From: Euwallacea fornicatus
Lineage: Eukaryota; Arthropoda; Insecta; Coleoptera; Curculionidae
Reading direction: 5' to 3'
Assembly (NCBI RefSeq): GCF_040115645.1
Contig: NC_089544.1
Coordinates: 558,001 to 622,000 of the forward strand
Length of the DNA stretch: 64,000 nt
Below are positions 36,019-48,153 of this stretch, one piece after another. The notes beneath the pieces were generated by a model, which was given only the letters and a program-made list of their open reading frames with translations, ran no database searches and was not told the origin of the DNA. Made by a program: the position numbers and the translations under genes. Within the stretch, counting starts at the first letter, position 1, and each line of letters opens with the position of its first letter.

Positions 36019-37656
36019 ATGGAATCCCATAGAGTCGAGCTTTATATTTACGACCTATCAATGGGACTGGCAGCTCAGTGGTCCTCAGTTCTCACAGGTA
36101 TGAGATTCGGAGATGTCCCAAAGTGCCTTATATCTTCCTATTTCCCCTACATACTGTGTTTGTAGGGACAACAATTGCTGGGATATGGCACACGTCCATA
36201 ATGGTGTATGGCAGAGAGTATTTCTTTGGGTCTCATGGAATAGAAAGTTGCAATCCGGTATGTACATACCTAACATATTACAATTACTTTAATTCCAAGT
36301 CATGGCACAATCTCCGGAATCGCTATGACGTAATATGAAATAAGCCTCTTCAACTTAAAGTCACACAGTAGCTATTTTATATCCCCCGAAATTTAAGTAA
36401 TTGGCACAGGTCATTTTGTTTTCCTCCTTTATTTATAACCCACCTCACAATAAGCCCACACATTAGATGTCTCTCCATGAAAATGTATTTTTAGGCTGCA
36501 TTTCAGAGTAGGGTTACACATGTTAAAGAGATGGCTCTGGTATCTTGCATGGTTGAGCATAGTTTAGTTTCAATTTTCTTTTAGAAGTTGAAGTCTAAAA
36601 TTGGTAACAGGCTAAAAATAAGCCTAGTCCTCTATAATGTGAATATTGGTTTTGTTAGGTAGGTAATTTTGTACTTTAAAATTTACTATTAATTACTTAA
36701 CATACTGATATTTCACGGAATATAAAAAAATTTAAGTTTTGGAACATCCACTATGGAAATAGCTGTAAATGTTTCCAAAATTTAATTTGAACATGGTGCT
36801 GGCTGGTCCAGTTGGACAATAGCTCCTCCCATGGTGATAAATGATTTATTATTAGACAGCACTGCACATTCCCTCACTTTTTCAAATTAAGCACGCAGGT
36901 ATGTCGTGCCAGCAAGACTTAACTAACAATACAAATATTCTGTAGGGAAAAACAGCACTGGGAGCTCCCAAGGAGACCAAATATTTAGGAGAAACCCAGG
37001 TACCTTATTCAGTTTTTATCGACTATATTGCAGGACTTGCACATTCAACATTTAGGTGAGTAACAGTGCATTGAACTATCAGATTAATTAAAATAATTAT
37101 TCATCATTCATGACCCTTACCCTCATTATTTTTGCGTTATCCTGTAATACCTACATAATTAAAATAAAGTCTAGAAGAGCCTTTGGTTCTTACCATGCCA
37201 CTGTGTCACATATCTGATTTCAATTGTCACTGAATCCAACAAGAATAAATAAATTCGAAAACTACCATATTTTTGTAATCGCGCTGGGTGTCTCTAAGAG
37301 CTAGTCCGCTAAGACACCCAACTTGAGCTTCCAAGTCATTGAAATTCGCATTTAATTTCAGTGCTAAATCGTATGACCTTTTCGAGCACAACTGCAACAA
37401 TTTCTCCGAAGAAATAGCTCATTTTCTCTGCGACAGAAGTATTCCCCAATACATCCTCGATTTACCAAACGAAGTTCTAAATTTAAATCTCGGTGTGGCG
37501 ATCAAGGCTCTCGTCGAACAACTTGAGAGCAGCGCTAGACCTATTGAGGAGGAGCAACAGAGATTTTCCAGAGAAAATTCACCGGATCTTTCGAGGGAGA
37601 TTGAGGAGACAAGGTCAGATGATAAAAGTAGTGGTGCGAAGCGTGGCGCGCATTAA
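36019..37656 (+). CDS. DESI1: DESI1: deSUMOylating isopeptidase 1 (PPPDE family), 191 aa
   Basis: Exons 36019-36097, 36166-36257, 36946-37055 and 37362-37656 (576 nt). PPPDE-fold papain-like cysteine peptidases of this family remove SUMO from selected substrates in vertebrates. The catalytic pair is present: H35 in GIWHTS and C105 in FEHNCN, three residues earlier than in the human protein. The fold is followed by the conserved IP-YI-DLP-EVL stretch. After about residue 150 the C-terminus is an acidic, Glu/Arg/Ser-rich tail not found in human DESI1. A weak GT donor inside the last exon (after 37613) would skip this tail's end and the stop codon, giving the possible fusion described in the findings. 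Confidence 0.95.
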
Positions 37657-38212
37657 TAATATCTAAACTGAAATGTGCTTAAAGTGTTTGTATTGTACTA
37701 ACAAAAATGAAATAACCTTGTGTGCGATCTGAGGTCTCTGCACTATTGTAATTTGCTTACCTGATTGTAACGTCTCTTGGTTGAGCTGGAATTGTTTATG
37801 CGAAAAATACAAAACTTAATAGAAAATTTCACAATTACATTTGACTGTCAATTGGAAGCTTTGTTTTGTCTACGTCGTCATGACAACTGGAAAAGTTACC
37901 GGAATTCGGCGACGCCTCTAAATTAGACACTTGCTCTATGCGAAAGTGATAAACGCCATTTTTTGATGCTTCAATGACAAGCAAATTTTTTTTAAGATGG
38001 CGGCAAATTTGATTAGATCGGATGTAAATGGCAACTACCTTACTTCAAACGCAACATCCTGTATATTTTTGCATTTTCAAAGACCGTAACTCCCAATTGT
38101 AATGTACGTTCTTGTTTGTTATATTTCTTGAAAAAGTATTTAATAAAAGGTGGTAAGTATCTGTTAACATTCGATATCTTTAAATTACAGTTTCAGTTTC
38201 ATGTTCCTTTAG

Positions 38213-38342
38213 GTACAATAATTTTCTCGCGGAACAACGTAGAAAGACCTTGAAGGAAAAATTAGCGAAAAGGGAACGGAAGAGGGATAGAAAACGTAAG
38301 AAGATTTTGGCGTCTGGCGGCATTGTACCCGAGGAACTAGAA
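38213..38342 (+). CDS. Candidate linker exon between DESI1 and the PUL gene
   Basis: An AG acceptor ends at 38212 and a GT follows 38342. The open frame between encodes about 43 strongly basic residues (LAEQRRKTLKEKLAKRERK and following), likely helical. Its 5' phase fits the in-exon donor of DESI1 (after 37613). Its 3' phase fits the second exon of the PUL gene (40197). Without such splicing this sequence would be 5' leader of the PUL gene, since the same frame stops soon after at a TGA overlapping the PUL start codon region. Confidence 0.5.
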
Positions 38343-38412
38343 GTAAAAATTGACTTAATTGATGTAATAATATATCAAAAGAATTATCTTAATTTGGTTA
38401 AAGGAAGTAACA

Positions 38413-41357
38413 ATGGCTGATACAGAATCATCGCTTAATGGGACTACTGATGCTTCGCCTTCTGATCAAGTGTTGGCCATGGAAGAAGAAGAGAGAAAAG
38501 CAGAAGAGGAGAAGAAGAAATCCCGAGATCCTCCAGTTGTATATAAAGACTTTGTAGATGTAAGTGTTCTCTTTTAATGTCGTGTGCGTCTGCAGCGTCA
38601 TCAACTAGGTAATTCTTTTTGAGATTTTAAGTTCCTTTTCTAGCGAATGCATCTTATGTTAGCGTTTAGTCAAGCCAATTTTCTCTTCGTCAAGCGGTTT
38701 ACATCACCCCATGTCCCATATTTCTACATTATCCCATCGTCTAATTTCCAGATATATAACATTCTACTTCATATTCTGCCTTACCAGCGATACATAGTGT
38801 CCCTGAAATTACTGTACAACGCTTGACCGGAAAGTCCTGAACCAGATATAAGACGTTCTAGACAAACTTATCTATCCAGTGTTGCTTCGTTTGGCTGCTA
38901 AAGTAATTGCTAAACGCTTTTATCATTTTATATTAATTGTGAAACTAAGAGTTACTACATAAATTGATGTGTTTTAACGTAAGCGGGATGGTTTTCTAAC
39001 ATTAAGATATTAAAAAAAGACGCGTGATTCGTGAAAAAAAATCAGTATTTTTGTTACTCTCTGTACGAATGACTTTGATTTTTTGTTTGCCACAAGCTGA
39101 CATTGTTTTAAAACTTTTTTGTCTCTTGTAGAATTTTCGCCAGCCATACAGCTTTTCTATTAAAAAAATATTTAGAATGTCTTGAAATTCATCATTGTTA
39201 CTTAGTAGGAGCGGAAATCTGAAAATATTTAACTGTAAAAAAGAAATTTTTATTATTAAAAAAGAAGAAACAATATTAATTCCTGAAAGAAATTCAGTGC
39301 AGATTCCTGAAAAAAAAATCAATATTTAATTCGTGAAAAAATCATTAGAGGTTCGAGGCAATTTCAACTTGAAGCAGAGGCGTATACAGTTGAGACCTGA
39401 AACACAAGAAAAATGATTATTTCCTGAAAAAGAATTTAAAAATCTCAACCAGCTCAAACGCGATATCATTTTTCGGCCGCGTCCAAAGATGGCCCTAATC
39501 ACCTTCCAAAAGCGCCAAAACTGAAAATATTTTCAACTTTAAACTAAAATTCTAATTACGTCATTCCTATTAATCTAACAAAACTTAACTGTGAATCACA
39601 GGAAACAACAATTAGAATTTACCTCCTAGTGCCAAAGGCGTGAGCCAGGATCACGTCAGCAACATTCACTTTCACTCACTAAGTCACGGATGTATTAATG
39701 GTCCACGTCACAAATCTTTAAAATGAAAGAAAACCAGATTATTAGAGGAGCACGCATTACGAGCGTCTTGTTCGTTGCCGTATTAACATTCGACTGAATC
39801 ATCTACGAAGTGCTATTAGTCTACCTGCCCTTTGCAAAGGTACAGCGAAACGCCCTTGGAAACGATACGCGATAAGAAGTAACGTGCGATATTTGTAGGT
39901 TTCGCAAAATAGACGAAAAGTTGCGAATTTAACGTAACAGTTTTATTATGCAAACATTTCCCGACGGAAATAAAAAATGTTATAAAAGAATAGAAAATTT
40001 ATTGAAAAATGAAGTCTGAGATTCTTCAAGAACAATACTAATTTAAGATACAAGACGATACTAAATAGGTCATGCTGGCGACCTATTTGAATTTGCTTAG
40101 AACGTCTAATTTTTACTCCAGACATTTTCAGTCAAGAGTTTTGCAACTATTTCGGGGACAACTTGCAAATTAATAATTATGAAATTTCCATGTCAGGTAA
40201 AGGAAGAATTCGATTCTTTATTGGGACTTATTGATGGTAAATTGACGGCTGAAGAGAAGAAATCGACCGAAGAGCTTCAGCAATATATGATGGGAGACGA
40301 GGGTAGTTGGGCATTAGGCGAAGGATTCCTTGAATTTATAAGTAAGTTGAATATATCTGTATGTGTAGTTGGGGCTGGTTAGGAAGGTTTTTCCTAAAAA
40401 ACAAGGTGACGATTCCTTAAGGTTTGCGTTGCAAAATACTCACTTTAAGTCGTGTAACAACACGTTTCAAAACCCTGCATTATTTTGTCAATCTCGCATT
40501 TACATTAAATCTTTTTTTCTTTATTTCAGGTAGGTTATTGAATGATAAACAATTCTCCGTTGAAGTGAGGGTTAAAATACTCAACATATTGGCAGTGGCT
40601 GGGCTCAAAGACGACATAATCCTTCTTCTCCATTCCGATAGGAAAGATCACGTATTAATGAATTATGCCTACGATATCGATAGACTTAGTAAGGAGGAAC
40701 AAGAAGCCCTATCTTTGTTTGTAAGTGTCGTTGCAAATTGTGCTCAGTTTGAGTAACGTTGACGTAAAAGCGAATTGAAATATATTTCAATATTCTTTTA
40801 AATGTATAGGTGGCTAATTTGTTCGAGAGCTTGAGCTCTTCTGAATGGCTGCTTTACATTTCCGAATGGCCGTTCAATAATCAACAAATCAGTAATATTC
40901 GGGTAACGACTAAAGTGGCCGTCCATTGCCTGCTTTCGGACAATCCACAGCTACAAGACCGAGGTTCGGCAATAATTTACAACCTGGCTTCCAAGGAGGT
41001 AAAAACTGTGGTGTGTATCTATCTCTACGTTAAGTCTGTTTGATATTCTTTCTCAACGTTTGTGATAACATATATAACATGAATCGAGTTTTAAGCCAAC
41101 TAGTGATATTTTTTTAATTTCAGGTGTTTGACGATTTAGCCGTCGAAATTACAATGGCGATTCTCCAATTTTTCAACCAGAAGCCTTCGGAAGAACAATT
41201 GTTCCGATGTATGAAGGCATTGGCGAGGTTTACTGAAGTATCCAGACAAGAAGTTCCTCAACTCATTCAAATGATTGGGCCCGATCCAAGCACCTTTAAA
41301 GGAACAAGCGAAAGGATCGATGTTTTTATTGAAAAAATTAGTCCTAAGATTCGTTGA
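38413..41357 (+). CDS. PUL-domain protein (p97/Cdc48-binding type), 301 aa
   Basis: Exons 38413-38559, 40197-40341, 40530-40720, 40810-40998 and 41124-41357 (906 nt). The ATG has a good context (AACAATGG). After an acidic, Glu/Lys-rich N-terminus (about 1-50) the rest is an Armadillo-like helical PUL domain: it opens with the EFDSLLGLIDGKLTAEE region, has repeated helices such as LLNDKQFSVEVRVKILNIL, and ends in the MI-GPDPSTF segment. PUL domains of PLAA/Ufd3/Lub1 bind the C-terminus of p97/Cdc48. In several eukaryotes PUL is joined to a PPPDE peptidase, and here the PPPDE gene DESI1 lies directly upstream on the same strand. Binding to p97 is inferred from the family. Confidence 0.88.
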
Positions 41358-44072
41358 ACAAGTTACCTTTCATATTCGTAGAGCGATGTGGTTATATAAA
41401 TACATATATATATATTTGTTATAATGGTGCATAGGATTTTACTTGTAATATTTTTTAGGAGCTTTTCCACTATTTAAAACTTGAAACATGTTAAATTTAG
41501 AGCCCCAACTATTAGTACCGTAGCCACGAAGAAAAATATTTCTACATACACAAATTTTTGGAATTTAAATGAGAACAGTCCAGAATTTAATATAAAAATC
41601 TGCAGGACAGTACTTTGTTGGGGATTAGGAGCTCTTTTTTGTCCCAACTAGTGACGATCTGTTTTTCGAAGCGTAAAGTTACTCTCTATTCAATTTAGAA
41701 CGATTTTTGTCTTCTCGCCTCTATCATACCAAGCTCCAGTTATTTACAAAAGTATATATATATATATACATATATGTGTAGTATGTATACTTTTGTATGT
41801 AGTAATCATGATAGTAACTTGATAAACATTTTTAGACTAATTAACATATTTTAGTGTTTTCTGTATGTTATTAATATTTTGAATAATATGTATTTACAAT
41901 TATCTGTTTTATTATACATCGATTTAGAACTAATTGTTGAATTCAACATGTTAAACGGTACTATTTTGTCAATCCAATTACCTATAGTCTTATTGTTTGT
42001 TGCATTTCACTTTTTGTTGCTAATCTGAACACTTATGTCGTGGTTTTTCTAATTTTTTACCTATTGTTTTTCTTTACTACTTAATGTCGTTATACTATTA
42101 ATTTATTAAATGCTATAGATGTTTTGCAGGTTTTTTTGTTGAACGTCAATGAAGCATGTCTAGCATGAATCAAAGAATATATTGTTTTGCAGAAATAAGA
42201 AAAGTAATAGTCATAATTTAACACCCTGTAACTCATCGGGGTAGTTAATTTTTAAAATATAAGAAGTATAATATATTTTTTTCGAATAAAGATATAATGA
42301 CGAAAACAACTAGTTCGGTTAATACCCCTTATCAAGAAAACTTGCGCCACCTGATCAGGCCAACATACATATAACCTCCAATCAGTTTCTGACTTATCTA
42401 ACATGCAAACGAACCTGAAAATGCTTTAGCTTGGTCCTGCAATAGCCAGTCGCCGAGCCCTAAGGGTTATATCTTGATCTCCCGTAACTGAAACAAATTA
42501 ACATAATCCATGTTCATTCTCTTCTAAGTAGAATCATTGACTGTACTCACTCAGATATTTAGCAGTCACAAAAGGATTTTGATCCATCTTCTTCTGCACT
42601 TCTATAATTTTTGTGATTTTGTTCTTGATGTTTTCCACTGCGCCTGGCTTCACTCATCGAATCAAATTCTAATCTGTGTTGCAGTAGTACGGAATGCGTT
42701 TATTGCTGAGGTAATCATGGTACTTTTTGAGGAACTATGAGCAGAAAGTACTTTAATCTGCACGAGTTTTATTCAGAAGAGCATTGCTGCCGTGCTTTGC
42801 ACACCTCATTCTGTTTTTCGAAGACTTAAAGCGCGAACTACCATCTTTCTGAATGCGTTTAGAGAGTTTCATTAATTAACATGAATAGAGCCGTAGATGA
42901 GGCGTACCTCCTTCAGAATTGCGTTATTTCTCCTCGTCGGGCAAAGAAATGAACTTCTTATGGATTGTCTGCAAGACGTCATGCATGGGGTTATACTTTT
43001 TGTTTCTTCCGAGACTAGCCGCCATCTTTCTTCACTGCAGGAAAGCGTAAATGCACTTCACAGTCAATGAATTTGAAAAACGATCCAGCTCAACAAGAAA
43101 TGCAATTATGCGAAGAATAAGATATATATAAATGCAGGGGTTATGCAATATATCTCCTAATGGCAACTTTAGGAACAGCTTGCGAAGAGATTTATTTCGC
43201 TGTTAAGCAACGATGCACCTCAATCAGATTACAAAATGGCGGAACTCCGTTAACGAAGCGAACGTCAACGCCAAAAATTCAGCCAAAGAATCTATTATTG
43301 GTTTTGCCAGCTCTTAAATACTAAACCCGAGGCCAAACACATGTAGGTCTAGTGCGGGTAATACAGTGAAATAACGTGCTCTGTAAGTTGTTCCTGAGTT
43401 GCTGTTCCAACATCAATCATGCTTGGTAAGGAACGCATATGTAGATAGGATATTGGGGTCATGAAAAAATATATACCCCTCAATTTATTATAAAAAAAAT
43501 ATAAAAGTGAAGGGATCAGGAAGGTAATGAAAAAGTCAGTGTAAGTAAACACTTAAAATGCTGCAGAAATCCTCAGAAACAGTTTATTTTTTCATGTTTA
43601 ATTAACAATACCGCTTTGTTCTGTTATACGTCCTTTTTCAAGCCACTACGTATGTAGGTCTCCAATCAAACAGTGTTTAAGTTATGATTTTCTTTCGAAA
43701 AATTTAGTTCGCCACCTGTTTACAGCTAAAAATCAAATATTTCATTTCCAAGAAACGACTGCAAAGACTGTCGTAGACATTAACAGAAATTTTGTTGTAT
43801 ACAGTACCGTTTTCGCTGCTGTGCACATGGAGTTTGAGTGAGTGCAAGCGAAAGGCAATTGGGCGATTGATAAGTGCAACGGAGACAGATTACCGATTCC
43901 CCTTCTATTGACAAGCATTATTATCGATTTTTTCATCGAGTCTACACGTGGGAAAAACACTACTTTTTATGACAATTAGCGGAAAAGGTATAAAAGCCGA
44001 GAGTTTTCTGCATTCTATTGAATTCATTCTATTTGGAATAACTAAGTAGATGCTTTAATACCAAAGTTAATT
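41358..44072. other. Intergenic region between convergent genes
   Basis: Holds the 3' ends of the PUL gene (+) and of a MYND-SET gene (minus). There are TA-repeat tracts near 41396-41414 and 41751-41780, a lone CACCCTGT motif near 42223 of the kind that ends local transposons, and a short block (43184-43226) repeated near 47558-47601. No gene recognised. Confidence 0.5.
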
Positions 44073-46970
44073 TCATTTTACCAATTCTGTACGGGCGGAA
44101 ACGTTCTCTTCTAGCCATTTCTTAAACCGCATTTCATTAGCTTCCACGGCTTGAAGCAGTTTCTCTCCAGTCTCAGACTGCCGTTCGTATTTCAATGAAT
44201 CCTTGGCCTCAGCTACTATAGTCAAGACTTCTTCTATCTTAGTTGAATACGAATCTTTGTCTTCTGAACTAAAGTTTCTTGCTAGTGATTTGAACCTAGC
44301 AAGAAACTGCTCGTTTAAAAGAACAGTCAAATATAGAGCGAGCCTAGAAAGAGCCAGGAATACATATTGAGGTAACAGGGAATTAGTTACGTCTTTTGGT
44401 GATTACCTGGCGTTGCCAGGGTCAATTTTTCTTGTTGTATCGATCAACTCTTGGCATAATTTCAACTTATCATCTAGAAATTTATTCGAGATTTCTATTT
44501 CATCCTCGATCCTGTATGATTGAACCAAAGTGTGTTTTATGGCGTAAACGAGATGGTGATTGGGATGCAGAAAAACTTCCAGTTTGCCCAGGAACTCTTC
44601 CAACTCTTCCATGTTGGGTTTCTTTTCAGTTTCCTTGCTTACTTCTTTGCTGAGATGTTCCACGAAATTTCCGACTTCTTTATTGGGCAGTTTAATGCCA
44701 CATTTGTTACAGATCCAAAAAGTGTTATCGTCCAGTGGATTTGTGGGCAGTTGGATTCCTTTGCAGGAGTCATCTTCCGTTCCTAGGCAAATTAGCGCAC
44801 TAAAATACGTTAATTTGTGGAGAGCTAATTTTATCAGTAATAATTAGTTTGAAAAAACTTGTGGAGCATTCTCGTGAGCGTAGAAGTGACCCACTTGAGA
44901 TCTCAACTACGTCATTTCTCAACGCACAAGTTGGCTTAAATTACTCCCTTAAAGGCGGAAAGCCGTCCACCGACCAAAAGTCTGTAGTCTGCAGTGTGGC
45001 TTGACCACTGCTAGTTATGGAAATTCCTGTAGTGAACATTCAACAAAGTTCATACAGGGTTGTCCAAATTCGCTGCTGACTTTTGGAATATCGAAAACAC
45101 GAGGAGACTTTACCTGAAGTATGTCTCAAATTCAGTGGGATCCGCACACCTTTTACAAGAGCAAGTGAAATATTTTGTTTCTTTAAGGTGCTTCCTTCTT
45201 TCTTGAGTCCCCCATAAAATATTTGTATACGTAGTTGTGATGTGTTCTCCTTTCATTATCGGCATTGCCGCTCTAAAAATTTACAGAGTATCCCAAAAAT
45301 GTACCGACAAACTTTAAGGAGTGGTGGGGAACATCAATACGAACTTTTTTTTATGAACATATGCCCGCAAAACAAAAAAAACAATAATTTCTCATATGAA
45401 AAACTTACTGATATGTACAGATTGATTTGAAGGTGAGGTTTCTGTAGGCTGGCCCCCGCGTTCTCCTGATCTCACCATCATTAACTTTTTCCTTTAGGGT
45501 TATTTCAAATATTTGGTTTGCGAAACGTTTATTCGTAATAAGGAAGATCCTTTTTTAAAAATAATGGCCAGTTACAGACATCTAGAAGCTATTCCCGGTG
45601 TATTCTATAGGGCCTACGGGTCAATTAACCGACGGTGTAATCTTCATATTGAAGCAAATGGGTATTATTTGGAACAATTATTAGGAGCCATCGATTATTT
45701 GGCAATAAAACGATGGCTAGTAGTAAGATCAAATAGTATCAAAAAACTGACCAAAACTATATTGCTTTTTTTCTGCTTAAATGGCTCATTTGCGGGCATA
45801 TGTTTGTTAAAAAAAAGTTTCTATTGATGTTTCCCATCACTCCTTAAGTTTGTCGGCATATTTTTGGGACACTCTCTATATGAATAAAACGTCGGAAAAA
45901 ATGTGTTTCTCTTTACCTAAAAGTTATCTTAAAACCATGTTTTTCGTCAATGGTTTGACAAGTATTTGGAGTGCAATCATGTTCCAATAAACTAGCTATG
46001 GGATAGAGCACGAACGCGTCAAAGAGATCGTTAATTTCTGTGGCATTTACGTCCAAAGTTGCATAAATTTTGTGCATAATATCAGTTGAAACATGGGGCA
46101 AAATAGACTCGCCCGATTCAGACTCGTATTCTTTCAAAGCCACTATGTAGTTATCATGGATATAAGTCACTTTGTCCCTCACTGCCCTGTAAGCTTAAGT
46201 ACCGTTAGTGACATGTTTGCGTTGAAGCGACGAACGCACTTAAAAACTTTACTCTCGGGCCCCCTATCATCTAAATGATCCTCAAGATTCAAGAGCATTT
46301 CCCATTTTTTCTTGTTAGTTTTTTGTAGGAAAAGCGCTCTTAAAACTATCAGAATGTCGAACCTGCAAAATTGCAATGAAAATTTTAGTTAAAAAATTCA
46401 ATATATCACCTGAAATATTCATATTCTGACTCGTCTGGTCTGCGAGGTCTGAGCTTCAAAATCTGGCATTCTAGCCCATGTATTTGGGGACATGTAAGAC
46501 CGTCGCACTCCACACTGCAAGCCGGCCAGCCGCATTGTGGGCAGAGGCAAGTTATCGCCAATAAAACTCTGCGTATCGATTGATTACCGTTACTTTTATG
46601 TCGTAAAGTATGTTTTTCAAAAGCTACTTGCTGCACCCCACACAGGAAAAAGGCCCTTCGTCAGTTTTGTAAGGCTTAGGTCCGAAGACTAGCGGCGTGT
46701 CCACGAGAATTGCATCGCCCGGCTTTAAGTCCCTATTGGCAACCAAAAATCTGCCAAGTTTTGGGCTACTGCAAACCTGAAAGAAAATCCTCAGGCGTAT
46801 TCCATGGACAGTAACGTGGTGCCTACCTCGTACGGAAGACAGTCGGCCTTATGGTCCTTCCAGTTTTCCCTTTGATGCTCCGAACTGCAATAATACACGG
46901 ATTTGCATTGAGAGCATTTCTGCGTACATGCTTCTTTGCATACTTCGCACCGACCCTCAGATTCGGGCAT
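44073..46970 (-). CDS. SmydA-like MYND-SET protein, copy 1, 555 aa
   Basis: Exons in transcript order: 46827-46970, 46628-46776, 46410-46568, 46240-46362, 45917-46186, 45114-45272, 44407-44799, 44073-44343 (1668 nt). The N-terminal MYND zinc finger (about residues 8-44) has all Cys/His ligands. A split SET domain follows, with LLEHDCTPNT corresponding to the NHSC-PN signature and KGEHITTTYTNILWGTQERR to the C-terminal SET core. A C-x-C-x2-C post-SET cluster (CSCKRC) and a helical C-terminal region complete it. This is the arrangement of the arthropod SmydA/msta class. Family members are protein (often histone) methyltransferases or have lost activity; N of NHSC is replaced by E here. Intron positions match copy 2. 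A mariner-like fragment sits in the intron between exons 5 and 6. Confidence 0.92.
45285..45875 (+). mobile_element. Tc1/mariner-type element with truncated transposase, in a SmydA intron
   Basis: Inverted ends of about 85 bp: both start AGAGT(A/G)TCCCAAAAAT and include ACCGACAAACTT or GCCGACAAACTT, and the inner shared block ends ATATGCCCGCAAA. Between them the + strand carries only the C-terminal part of a transposase, beginning at a WPPRSPDL-type motif near 45450-45470 and broken by at least one stop or frame change. It is a deletion derivative unable to code for transposase. Confidence 0.85.
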
Positions 46971-48153
46971 TCTTGAGAAATATAAAGTAGTTATTAGAAA
47001 CTGCCGGCTATATACTTAACACTAACGAATAAAACATACTTGTAGCTTGTTAAAGCGCACTAGGCCTTTAATGGCAACAAATTGGGATTTCGCAATGATA
47101 TACATACTATACGGGAATAACGGCGTTACGTAATAAAGAAGTAAAAAGGTGGATTCATAGGTATTGATTACCTATCGGTTATAAAATAACAGTAATTGAT
47201 TTTTCCTATTTGTTTAACTGGTAATCATGCTCTTTATCGCTAGAAAACACTGGGAAACGACATGCTGAAAGGACAAGTATTTTTTTTAACAAGCACCCTA
47301 CCCGGTAATGGATATTCTATTGTCTCACTAATGCACTAATTAAAATAGTTGTTGTTATAAAAATACGATGGCCGAACAGATAATCAAGACGTGCGCATCG
47401 AACTAGCAGTTCAATCCTCGGTTAAGCAATCTGCATCGATACCTTCCAGCTTGTAATTTTACATTAAGCCGATATGCAACGAGTGGTTAAGACAACGCCG
47501 CTGGCAAGGCTTAGTAACTGTCTTTTTATGCAGCTCTAATGAAGAAACTCAATTTATGAAGCGATTTATTTCACTGTTAAGCAATAGTGCATCTTAATCA
47601 ACCTGCGAAATGAACGAGTCTCGGACTTGGAGAGCCGGCGTTCAGCTGTCGAAAATTGACGGCCGGGATTTCCCGGTGAGACCTGCATGGTAAGAACCAA
47701 AGGGCTGAAGAGTGAACTGCTACTGTAATTTCATTCATCGTTGACGCCAAAAATCGGAGTTTCAGTAATTTCTTGTGCTCTCCTGAATGCATAATTTTCC
47801 TATTTTCTTTTACAATACGTTTTTAACTGGTTGCGAAAAAGCCATGTATGTCCGCTTCCAGACCCTTTTTGCCCACTAGTGCCACAGAAGTCAGGAGTAA
47901 CTGCGCACGTGCAATAATGTTGCTCTGAGCAATTAGGTGGAAAGTTTAATAACGGTCATATTTCAAGCACTGGTATTTTCTGGAAATATTCCAATTAGGA
48001 CGCGGATTCCTTACGTATTTATAAACTCCCCACTAATAGCTATTTTAAGACACATCTTGAGTCAGAGATTTACGCATTTTTATATTTTCCAAGTTTTTGA
48101 AGCAGAAAAGCGCGTCTTGTAACTCGATCCCCAATGCTATAGAATTTGTCAAA
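46971..48153. promoter_or_regulatory. Divergent 5' region of the two SmydA-like genes
   Basis: About 1.2 kb between the start codons of copy 1 (minus) and copy 2 (+). It must hold both promoters. It includes the 47558-47601 block that is also found near 43184-43226. No coding exon recognised. Confidence 0.5.

Noticed and set aside
43989..43996. TATAAAAG on the plus strand near the 3' end of SmydA-like copy 1
   Set aside because: No plus-strand gene starts downstream; the region is the 3' end of a minus-strand gene.
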